From Tectiglobus sp965224045 (lineage in GTDB: Bacteria; Pseudomonadota; Alphaproteobacteria; Rhizobiales; Hyphomicrobiaceae): a stretch of DNA of 64,000 bases. Positions within the stretch are counted from its first letter, which is position 1, and every line of letters begins with the position of its first letter. The DNA lies in the NCBI GenBank assembly GCA_965224045.1, contig CBDCYD010000001.1, forward strand, positions 308,082 through 372,081, given 5' to 3'. A program made the translations under genes and the position numbers. The notes under the pieces are model-generated. The model saw nothing but the letters and a program-made list of their open reading frames with translations, was not told where the DNA came from and made no database searches. This document shows, one piece after another, positions 54,782 through 63,100 of the stretch.

Positions 54782-55780
54782 ATGATTTATTACATCATCC
54801 GGCGCGTCCTCCTGATGATCCCCACATTGCTGATCATCTCCGCCTTGGTTTTCACGCTGATCGAACTGCCGCCGGGCGATTATTTCGAGAGTTACATGGC
54901 CGAACTCCAGGCCCAGGGAGAAAACGTCGACCCCAAGCAAATCGAGGAACTCAAGCGCGAGTACGGCTTCGACCGGCACCCCGTCGAGCGTTATTTCGTC
55001 TGGCTCGGCGGCCTCCTGCAGGGCGATCTTGGCTATTCCTTCGAGTACGAGCAACCGGTCAACAAGGTGGTCGGCGATCGTTTGTTTCTGACGATGCTCG
55101 TCGCCTTCGTCACCATCATCGTCACCTGGGTGATCGCGTTCCCGATCGGCATTTACTCCGCCACGCACCAATATAGCTGGGGCGATTACGGTCTGACATT
55201 TTTAGGGCTGTTGGGCATTGCCACACCGAATTTCCTGCTCGCGCTGCTGCTCATGTATCTGGCAAACGTCTACTTCGGCACGTCTATCGGCGGTCTCATG
55301 GATCAGCAATTCGTCAACCAGCCGATGAGCCTTGCCAAGTTCTGGTCAATACTCGAGCATCTTTGGATTCCGGTGTTGGTGATCGGCACGTCGGGCACAG
55401 CTGGCATGATCCGAACATTGCGCGCCAACCTGCTCGACGAACTGCAAAAACAATACGTCACCACGGCACGCGCCAAGGGGCTCGCGCCGTTCCGCGCACT
55501 CGTCAAGTACCCCCTGCGCATGTCGTTGAACTTTTTTGTTGCCGATATCGGCAAGCTGCTGCCCACCATCGTGTCTGGCGCAGAAATCGTTGCAATCGTC
55601 CTTTCGCTTGAAACCACCGGCCCGCTTCTAATCAATGCGCTGCAAAGCCAGGATATGTATCTTGCCGGTTCGTTTCTGATGTTTTTGGCCTTCCTGACGG
55701 TTATCGGCGTTCTCATATCCGATATCGCGCTCGCCATTCTTGACCCGCGTATCCGGTTGAGCGGAGGCGAGACGAAATGA
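54782..55780 (+). CDS. ABC transporter permease (DppB/OppB-like)
   Basis: A 332-residue integral membrane protein starting MIYYIIRRVLLMIPTLLIIS, preceded by AGGGGG. Six helices are expected; the N-terminal helix plus the large periplasmic loop and the EAA-type coupling segment TTARAKGLAPFRALVKYPLRMSLN (cited here as ARAKGLAPFRALVKYPL) are typical of the inner-membrane permease family. It forms a heterodimer with the next permease. Genes are tightly packed: it starts nine bases after the binding-protein stop and overlaps the next start by four bases. Confidence 0.92.
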   Translation: MIYYIIRRVLLMIPTLLIISALVFTLIELPPGDYFESYMAELQAQGENVDPKQIEELKREYGFDRHPVERYFVWLGGLLQGDLGYSFEYEQPVNKVVGDRLFLTMLVAFVTIIVTWVIAFPIGIYSATHQYSWGDYGLTFLGLLGIATPNFLLALLLMYLANVYFGTSIGGLMDQQFVNQPMSLAKFWSILEHLWIPVLVIGTSGTAGMIRTLRANLLDELQKQYVTTARAKGLAPFRALVKYPLRMSLNFFVADIGKLLPTIVSGAEIVAIVLSLETTGPLLINALQSQDMYLAGSFLMFLAFLTVIGVLISDIALAILDPRIRLSGGETK

Positions 55781-56973
55781 ACTCTTCACCGCCGCTACCA
55801 CCATCGCCTTTGCCACCTGTTGGCGCCGATCTGGACCACTACGTCAACGAAAAGCCGTTCGATCCGCGCGCTATCGAGCGACTCACAAAGGCGCAGGAAA
55901 CGGTCTACCTTGCCTCGCAGTGGAAATTGATGTGGTGGAAATTCAAGCGCCACCGCCTCGCCGTTGCTTCGGGAATTTTTCTAGCGGCGATCTATGGCGC
56001 AATCCTGATCGCCGAATTTCTCTCGCCCTATAACTATCAGTCTCGCCATATCGACCACATCTACGCGCCACCGCAGGCTGTTCACTTCTACCATCAAGGC
56101 CGCTTTGAAGGGCCGTTTGTCTATCCGATGCTTTACCGGCTTAACATGGAAAACCTCAAGCGCGAGTACACGCCGGATACCTCGCGTGTGCAACGCCTTC
56201 GCTTTTTCTGCCGCGGCGAGAGCTACCGTTTCTGGGGCCTGATCGAAGCCGACTGGCATCTCGTTTGCCCACCCAAGGATGGTCAGGCGTTTCTGCTTGG
56301 AACGGACAAGCTCGGTCATGACATGCTCTCGCGCATCATCCATGGCGCAAGGATTTCGCTGACCATCGGGCTTGTCGGTGTTGCCGTCAGTATTGTGCTG
56401 GGCGTCGTCCTCGGCGGGCTTGCCGGCTACTATGGCGGCTTGACGGACCTTGTCGTCCAGCGCCTCATCGAGGTCCTGCAAAGCCTGCCGTCGATCCCGC
56501 TGTGGCTGGTCATTGGCGCGCTGGTGCCCATCACCTGGAGCGCCCTGGCGGTCTACTTCTTCATCACCATCATTCTGGGCCTCATTGAATGGACCGGACT
56601 GGCGCGCGCGGTGCGCTCCAAGCTGCTGGCATTGCGCGAGGAGGACTATGTGCTTGCCGCCCAGCTCATGGGTGCCAGGCCGAGCAGAATAGTCGGCCGC
56701 CATTTGATCCCGGGCTTTACGAGTCATCTTATCGCGTCAGCGACGCTCGCCATTCCGAGCATGATCCTCGGCGAAACGGCGTTGAGTTTTCTTGGGTTAG
56801 GCCTGCGTGAACCGATCGTCAGTTGGGGCGTTCTGCTCACCCAGGCGCAAAACATCAACGCCGTCGCTTTGTATCCATGGCTGATGTTGCCTGTCATTCC
56901 CGTGATCCTGGTGGTGTTGGCGTTCAACTTTCTCGGAGATGGATTGCGCGATGCGGCCGATCCCTACAAATGA
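55777..56973 (+). CDS. ABC transporter permease (DppC/OppC-like)
   Basis: A 398-residue permease starting MNSSPPLPPSPLPPVGADLD. After a cytoplasmic start and a first helix at about 60-80 there is a long periplasmic insert of about 110 residues before the five-helix core; the insert begins FLSPYNYQSRHIDHIYAPPQ and is larger than in Escherichia coli DppC. The EAA segment reads EEDYVLAAQLMGARPSRIVGR and is followed by GETALSFLGLGLREPIVSWG. It completes the importer with the preceding permease. Ligand unknown. Confidence 0.9.
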   Translation: MNSSPPLPPSPLPPVGADLDHYVNEKPFDPRAIERLTKAQETVYLASQWKLMWWKFKRHRLAVASGIFLAAIYGAILIAEFLSPYNYQSRHIDHIYAPPQAVHFYHQGRFEGPFVYPMLYRLNMENLKREYTPDTSRVQRLRFFCRGESYRFWGLIEADWHLVCPPKDGQAFLLGTDKLGHDMLSRIIHGARISLTIGLVGVAVSIVLGVVLGGLAGYYGGLTDLVVQRLIEVLQSLPSIPLWLVIGALVPITWSALAVYFFITIILGLIEWTGLARAVRSKLLALREEDYVLAAQLMGARPSRIVGRHLIPGFTSHLIASATLAIPSMILGETALSFLGLGLREPIVSWGVLLTQAQNINAVALYPWLMLPVIPVILVVLAFNFLGDGLRDAADPYK

Positions 56974-57232
56974 ATTGCCGCATTGTTTGGTTGCAACGCG
57001 CCATCGGCTGCCACCGTGTATTCTGGCGCAATTCGATCAATCTTGCCTTGACGAGCGAGGGTACGATCTGGTTGGTCAGACTGTGAGAGGATGTGATCCG
57101 CCTCGCCGTCGGAGTTGCTGTAATCTCACCCGCAGCTGGGCCCGAACTAGCCTAAACCGTGAGAGCTTGTGGCCCGGCAGAACAATTATACTCAAACCGT
57201 CCGTCAGAGGGCACACCGAAACGGGTTGAGAT

Positions 57233-58474
57233 ATGGTCCTGATGCGGCGCAATCGGCATATTCGCGTGCTGATGTACAGCCACGATACTTTCGGCCTCGG
57301 CCACCTTCGCCGCTGCCGGGGGATCGCCCATGCCTTGGTCGAGCAGTTCAAGGGCTTGCATGTTCTGATCGTGTCGGGCTCCTCGATTGCTGGCGCATTT
57401 GACTTCCGTGCGCGGGTCGATTTCATCAAGATTCCGAGCGTTATCAAGCTCTACAACGGTGAATACACCTCGCTGTCCAAGCACATCGACCTGAGCGAGA
57501 CCTTGGCATTGCGCCGCTCGATCATCGAGCATGCCGCAACCCACTTCCGCCCCGACATTTTCATCGTCGACAAGGAGCCGCGCGGTCTGCGCGGTGAGCT
57601 TGAGCCATCCCTCCCGCTGCTGCGAAATCAAGGCTGTCACATCGTTTTGGGCCTGCGCGAGGTGCTCGACGAACCGGACATTGTCAGGCGCGAATGGGAA
57701 CGCCACGATGCCTTGCACTGGGTCGAGAATTTTTACGATTCGATCTGGGTCTACGGTTCCGAGGATTTTTACAACCCGCTCAACGGCATAGAACTGCCCG
57801 ACGAGGTTGGAGATCGCATCCGCTATGTCGGTTTCCTCGGTCGTCGCGTCTCACGCCTCAAAAAATCCTCGATCCAGAATCTGCCTTCGAATTTCATCCT
57901 CGCCACGGCTGGCGGCGGCGGTGATGGCAGTCAGCTGATGCGCCAGATCCTGGCCGCGCGGGAGGTGGACCGTAAGGCAGCGTTTCCTCTCGTGATGCTG
58001 CTTGGCCCCTTCATGTCGTCGCGCGATCGTTCGGAGATCGCCCATCGCGCGCGCCGCCTTTCGGACGTCCATGTCTTCGACTTCGACAATCAGATCGAAA
58101 GCGTGATGAATCAAGCAACGGCGATCATCGGGATGGGTGGATACAACACGTTCTGCGAGATCATGTCGTTCGATAAGCGCACATTGCTGATCCCGCGCAA
58201 ACACCCTCGCCGCGAGCAGTTGATCCGCGCCGAACGGGCGTCCCAGTTTGGCCTCGTCGATGTGCTTGATCCGGATCACGCAAGCGAACCACACCGCATG
58301 GCCAAGGCCTTGCAGGAGCTGCCATACCGCAAGCGGCCGTCCGAATGCAGCTATTCGATCGATCTCGACGGACTGCACCGGATTGGCAAGATCGTCGCCC
58401 GTATCATCCGCCGCCGCGACCGCGGCCTGCGTGGTGATCGTCCGAGCCGCCGGCGGGTAAAGGAAGTCGCATAG
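57233..58474 (+). CDS. MurG-like glycosyltransferase family protein
   Basis: A 413-residue GT-B-fold protein starting MVLMRRNRHIRVLMYSHDTF; an ATG at 57242 is an alternative. The N-terminal domain has the loop GLGHLRRCRGIAHALVEQF, and the C-terminal domain has ILATAGGGGDGSQLM, VMLLGPFMSSRDR and, as the donor-binding site, IIGMGGYNTFCEIMSF. This resembles MurG/GT28-like transferases that use UDP-sugars. It is the first of three glycosyltransferase genes in the same direction with close spacing, likely for a surface polysaccharide. Acceptor and donor are unknown. Confidence 0.82.
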   Translation: MVLMRRNRHIRVLMYSHDTFGLGHLRRCRGIAHALVEQFKGLHVLIVSGSSIAGAFDFRARVDFIKIPSVIKLYNGEYTSLSKHIDLSETLALRRSIIEHAATHFRPDIFIVDKEPRGLRGELEPSLPLLRNQGCHIVLGLREVLDEPDIVRREWERHDALHWVENFYDSIWVYGSEDFYNPLNGIELPDEVGDRIRYVGFLGRRVSRLKKSSIQNLPSNFILATAGGGGDGSQLMRQILAAREVDRKAAFPLVMLLGPFMSSRDRSEIAHRARRLSDVHVFDFDNQIESVMNQATAIIGMGGYNTFCEIMSFDKRTLLIPRKHPRREQLIRAERASQFGLVDVLDPDHASEPHRMAKALQELPYRKRPSECSYSIDLDGLHRIGKIVARIIRRRDRGLRGDRPSRRRVKEVA

Positions 58475-58545
58475 AAGCCTCGCCGGCAACGTAAGTCCCG
58501 CCGAGAGTATCGGCGGCCGCCCGGCGATGGTCAGGGAGATATCGT

Positions 58546-59835
58546 ATGGCCGGCAGAACCGCCGTGATTCTCAAGGGTTACCCGCGACTTTCCGAGACCT
58601 TCATCGCCCAGGAGCTACTCGGTTTGGAGCGTTGCGGTCATCGTCTTGTCTTGTACTCGATGCGAGCGCCGCGCGATTCAAAACGTCACCCGGTACACGA
58701 TGAGATTGCGGCACCGGTCATCTACCTACCGGAATACCTGCACCGTGAACCGGCCCGCGTAATTCTAGCAATTTTGCACCTCGTCTGGCGCCCTCGGTTT
58801 TGGCCCGCGGTTCTGCAATGGCTCGGTGACCTTATCCGCGAACCGACCCGCAATCGCATTCGCCGGTTTGGACAGGGTTGTGTTTTGGCTGTCGAACTCC
58901 CGACCGACGTCAACCGGCTTTACGCGCATTTTATCCATACGCCCGCCGCCGTCACACGCTATGCGAGCCTGATAACCGGTCTGCCATGGACTTGCTCGGC
59001 CCATGCCAAGGATATCTGGACGTCACCGGAGTGGGATCTGAAGTCCAAACTCGCCTCGGTTGATTGGGCCGCGACCTGTACCGCGGTTGGCCATGCGCGC
59101 CTGCAGGCGCTTTCGCCTGACCCGTCAAGCGTGCACCTCGTCTATCACGGCCTCGATCTCGCGCGCTTTCCCAAGTTTGCGCGCCCGCCGGCCACCCGCG
59201 ACGGTAGCGATCCCGGCGACCCGGTGCGCCTCATCAGCGTCGGCCGCGCCGTCGAAAAAAAGGGCTTCGACACGTTGATCGAAGCGCTGGCCGGACTTCC
59301 GGATGATCTCGCATGGTCGTGGACACACATTGGCGGCGGTGAACTCCTGGAACAACTTCAGGTCGAGGCCCGCAAACATGGTCTTGCAGGCCGTATCGCG
59401 TGGCTCGGTGCCCAGGACCAGTCCCGCGTGCTCGAGGCCTATCGTGAATCGGACATGTTCGTGCTGCCGTGTCGCATAGGCCGCGACGGCGACCGAGATG
59501 GCCTGCCAAACGTTCTGGTGGAGGCTCAGAGTCAGGCTCTCGCATGCATCTCGACGCCAATCTCTGCGATTCCGGAATTGATCAGTTCCGCGGATCGCGG
59601 CGTTCTGGTGCCTTCGGACGACCCTGTTGCGCTTGCTGACGCAATTTGCGAACTGGCGCGCGATCCTGCCAGGCGCGATGCGCTTGGGCGAGCCGGCGAG
59701 GAACGTGTCCGCGCGGCGTTCGATCACCAGGCCGGCATTCGCCAGCTCGATCAATTGTTTTCAGGTCGCCCTGGTCCGCAACGGATGGACGTTGGCGACA
59801 CGGCGCCAGCAGCATCGCTTGAGGCGGCAGAGTGA
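58546..59835 (+). CDS. Glycosyltransferase family 4 protein
   Basis: A 429-residue GT-B glycosyltransferase starting MAGRTAVILKGYPRLSETFI. The GT4 domain has VRLISVGRAVEKKGFDTLIEAL and WLGAQDQSRVLEAYRESDMF, followed by GDRDGLPNVLVEAQSQALA, the E-x7-E type donor motif. The N-terminal half holds the YFPRLSETFI-like start common to colanic-acid WcaL-like and other exporters-associated enzymes. It starts 71 bases after the upstream glycosyltransferase stop and overlaps the next start by four bases (GTGA). Sugar specificity cannot be told. Confidence 0.85.
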   Translation: MAGRTAVILKGYPRLSETFIAQELLGLERCGHRLVLYSMRAPRDSKRHPVHDEIAAPVIYLPEYLHREPARVILAILHLVWRPRFWPAVLQWLGDLIREPTRNRIRRFGQGCVLAVELPTDVNRLYAHFIHTPAAVTRYASLITGLPWTCSAHAKDIWTSPEWDLKSKLASVDWAATCTAVGHARLQALSPDPSSVHLVYHGLDLARFPKFARPPATRDGSDPGDPVRLISVGRAVEKKGFDTLIEALAGLPDDLAWSWTHIGGGELLEQLQVEARKHGLAGRIAWLGAQDQSRVLEAYRESDMFVLPCRIGRDGDRDGLPNVLVEAQSQALACISTPISAIPELISSADRGVLVPSDDPVALADAICELARDPARRDALGRAGEERVRAAFDHQAGIRQLDQLFSGRPGPQRMDVGDTAPAASLEAAE

Positions 59836-60999
59836 GCCTGCGTGTCTTCTTTTATGTGATGCACCTCCAGGGCATCGGCCACGTTGTGCGCGCCTCCCGG
59901 ATTGCATCGCGGCTTGCCGCGGAAGGTCATGCTGTCACCCTGCTCCTTGGCGGCATGCCGCTCGAGACATTCGCGCCGGACGGTGTCGACGTCGTGCAAC
60001 TGCCGCCCTTGCGTATGGCACCGGACAGCTATCGAACCCTGCTCGACCCGCAAGGCAACCCGGTCGACGATGCCTACAAGGAACTCCGGGCCGGCAAGTT
60101 ATTCGAGGCTTTGGACCGCGCCGGTCCCGATGTGGTCCTGATCGAAGCCTACCCCTTCGACCGACCGCAAATGCACTTCGAGTTGATCCCGTTTCTCGAC
60201 CGCGTCACCACTTTGCAGCCACGGCCGGTCGTATTCTCCTCTATTCGCGACATCCTCCAGCGCAAGGATAAGCCGGAGCGCGATGACAAGGCACTCGAAC
60301 TCCTGCAAACCTATTTCGATCATGTTCTGGTTCACGGCGATCCAAACCTGGCGACGTTGGGCCAGACGTTTCGTCACGCTGATGTCATCGCCGCCGGTGT
60401 CCACTACACGGGGATCGTCGCACCACCACCGTTCCAGGTACCGGCTCGACCGCGGTATGACGTCGTCGTCACAGCGGGCGGCGGCACAACCGGAAAGCAC
60501 ATTTTGGAGACAGCGATCGCCGCCAAGCCGGGAACACCATTCCACGACAGCCGTTGGGTGGTAACATTGGGACACAATATTCCGTCGGAGACCGAAAAGG
60601 CGGTCCGGACAGCTGGTGAGGCAGCGGATATCACGGTGCTGGATTTCCTGCCCGACCTTGGCCCACATCTCGCTGGTGCCAAGCTGTCGATCTCTCAGTG
60701 TGGGCTACAACACAGCGGTTGACCTGTTATTGGCCGGTTGTCCAGCCGTGCTGTGCCCATATGCAGGCATACGCCAGAACGAGCAACTGCTGCGCGCCGA
60801 GATTCTGGCGGCACACGGCCTCGCCGTCCTCCTGCGCGAGGATCATTTGACGCCCGATACGCTGGTTGAGGCTATCGAAGGCGCCATGAACCTACCGCCG
60901 CGTGCGGTATCGTTCGATCTCGACGGAGCTGCCAATACGGCACGGCTGATCAAAGACTTCGCACGGCGGCCAGCACCGCCGTCAATCATCAGTGAGTAG
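59832..60999 (+). pseudogene. MurG-like glycosyltransferase, one-base frameshift near the C-terminus
   Basis: Starts at GTG 59832 (MSLRVFFYVMHLQGIGHVVR), overlapping the preceding stop by four bases. The frame runs to HLAGAKLSISQCGLQHSG and a stop at 60720-60722, but the expected continuation, GYNTAVDLLLAGCPAVLCPY, appears in the next frame after one extra G in the GGG at 60702-60704. Correcting it gives about 388 residues with a normal GT-B end (DLDGAANTARLIKDF). The N-terminal GIGHVVRASRIASRL loop and the GG-rich AGGGTTGK loop are as in MurG/GT28. No other damage is seen, so a sequencing error is likely. Confidence 0.8.
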
Positions 61000-62089
61000 C
61001 TCTTCCAGGGTCGCCTTGAGTGTGGCACGCGCCTGAACCGAGGTTCGCTCACCATGTACAAACAGGCTCGCACGCTTGCCCATATCAGCAATCAGCGGCC
61101 GATCCAGGAGGAACCGGCGTATGGCCGCCGCAAGGGCCGCCACGTCACGATGGCCGACCAACAGACCGGTCTCGCCGTTCCGGACCACGTCCGGCACGCC
61201 GGCATTGTCGTAGGCGACGACTGGCAATCCGGCCGCTTGCGCTTCCAGGTAGACAAGCCCATAGCCTTCACGGATCCCGGGCCAGACGAAGACTTCGCTG
61301 CTGGCAAGTACCTGCCCCACGCCCTCGCGGTCGAGCCGGCCATGCCAACGCACGCGATCCCCCGGCAGTGACGAAAATGCCCGTTCGATCTCCGCACGCG
61401 CGGCGCCGTCACCGACAATTTCCAGGGACCACTCGAGATCGCAGAGCCGGCCGAGTGCGGCGCCCAGGTGCAGATAGCTCTCGCGTTTCACATCCGCGCG
61501 CATCATTGCCACCGTAACCAGCCGCACACCGTGTTGTGAGGGCCCGCTTTGCCGGCGCGGAACCATGTCGTCAACTTCGATGAATGGCGGCAATGCAACG
61601 AGGGGGCCGGCACGGCCCGGCATTTCTTCCAGGCCTTGTCGATCGCGCTTGGTCATGAAGAAATGGCAATCGGCGGCTTGAAGAGTGGCAGTGTTCTTGC
61701 GATGCCAGTCCCGCCAGGACCCGGCATCCCGTCGTGCCGAATAGGACGCCTCTGCGGTCACCAGCTTGGACCCCAATGCCTGCGCGATCATCGGCCCGAT
61801 CCAGTCCGGCGACTTGTAGTAGGGATGATAGGAAAACCAAACGTCCGGACGCCAGGCCTCGCGGTTCCAGCCCGCTATGAGGCGGCTTGCTTCGTCGTGG
61901 GAACCACGCCGTAGAGCAGACAGTTCCACTGGGTCAGGGTTCCGCGCGAACGTCCGGAATTCACTGGCCAGGCGCACGTCCGCACCGGGCCAGTCCAAGG
62001 CGCGCATAAGCTGGCGGGCCATTGTGCGATCGCCGGACGGAAACCGGGTGGCATGGCGACTTCATCGGGGCATAGAACGCGATTTTCAT
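60982..62089 (-). pseudogene. Glycosyltransferase family 4 protein, one-base frameshift near the N-terminus
   Basis: The main frame, from ATG 62022 (MARQLMRALDWPGADVRLAS) to 60982, has a C-terminal GT4 domain with VWPGIREGYGLVYLEAQAAG and VAYDNAGVPDVVRNGETGLL. The normal N-terminus, MKIAFYAPMKSPCHPV, lies upstream in another frame starting at ATG 62089. Removing one base from the AAA at 62041-62043 joins them, giving MKIAFYAPMKSPCHPVPSGD and then RTMARQLMRALDW. The corrected protein has about 368 residues. It is convergent with the three other glycosyltransferases and overlaps the last by 18 bases. Confidence 0.78.
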
Positions 62090-62358
62090 GGCCTGCCCGG
62101 TTAAACGTCGGTTGCTCGATGCGCGACGGCCGCGGTGCGCATCATCGGAAAATCTTGTCACGTCAAGCGCTAACCAACTTGCAGATATTGGAGGATGTCG
62201 CAGGGCCGATCATCAAGTTTTGATCACGTGTGTTGACGGCTTTCAAGCCGGCTCGGCGCCTGTGGCTGGTCAACGCCGCTTCGCGTCACTGGTTTTTTCG
62301 CGTAAAATCCCCCCAGCGGATATCCGCCTGCAAACCGACAAGATTTGGACCCGTCACA

Positions 62359-62484
62359 GTGAACCCCAACCTGTTTCGCTACATCTGGCAGCATAGCAAG
62401 CGCGAGCAGATCTACATTCTCGTCCTGATCGTCGCCGCCCTGCCGTTTTATTGGCTGTCGCTGGACGTCCCCAAGCGGCTGCGA
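62359..62484 (+). pseudogene. 5' fragment of an ABC transporter (MsbA-like exporter) gene
   Basis: From GTG 62359 the frame reads VNPNLFRYIWQHSKREQIYI, then LVLIVAALPFYWLSLDVPKR, the conserved first helix of type IV ABC exporters with an RYIWQHSKREQ start. Similarity stops abruptly at about 62484. The bases after that point belong to an acetylornithine deacetylase gene on the opposite strand. Only about 42 codons remain, so no function is retained. Codon use and GC match the left side. Confidence 0.75.
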
Positions 62485-62926
62485 CATGCTCCACAAGCGG
62501 CATCACACCAGAACAGCCACATTCCTCGTCGTAGGAAAAAGCCAGATGCACCGGCATTTTCAGTTTTCGCCGCACCAGATCGGGGACAAGCGACAGCATC
62601 AGCGCCAGAAAGCCTTTCATATCGGTACTGCCGCGGCCGAACAACTTGCCCGCCCGCTCTTCCATACGGAACGGATCACTTGTCCATGCCTGACCATCCA
62701 CCGGTACAACGTCGGTATGACCGGAAAGCAGGATACCTGATGAATCCTTCGGCCCTATCGTAGCAAGCAAGTTGGCTTTTGGCTCCGCACGGTCTTCAAA
62801 AAGCACACTGTCGACACCGTACTCAGCCAGGTAATCCTTCACCCAGTTGATCAGCGCCATGTTGGAGTTGCTGGATACAGTGTCAAACGCAATCAGCTTT
62901 TCCAGAATGTCTCTATAATCCGGCAT
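62485..62926 (-). pseudogene. N-terminal part of acetylornithine deacetylase (ArgE, M20 family), cut at its 3' side
   Basis: From ATG 62926 the minus strand reads MPDYRDILEKLIAFDTVSSN and continues through LLSGHTDVVPVDGQAWTSDP, GRGSTDMKGFLALMLSL and SYDEECGCSGVMPLVEHV, the metal and catalytic regions of ArgE (HTD, D-M-K-G, D-E-E). Beyond about 62484 the frame enters the ABC fragment in antisense and loses similarity. About 147 of the normal 385-390 residues are present. Codon use is less GC-biased than in genes to the left. Confidence 0.8.
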
Positions 62927-63100
62927 AGCGCTATTTGCCCTGGGCCCTGCGTGCAATTGATCCAAATCGGTTGACCGAAACCCTGCCACGGTTCACCGTG
63001 AAAGGACAGAAAACAGTTGGGTATTGCCGCACTTTTCGCTATCAAGGCGAAAAGCAGCATCAAACTGCTTCATCCTATGGCCCAGGGGAAACATTTTGCC

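Noticed and set aside
60702..60704. Programmed frameshift in the MurG-like glycosyltransferase
   Set aside because: No slippery heptamer with downstream structure is evident, and the same kind of one-base error occurs in three other unrelated genes in the window.
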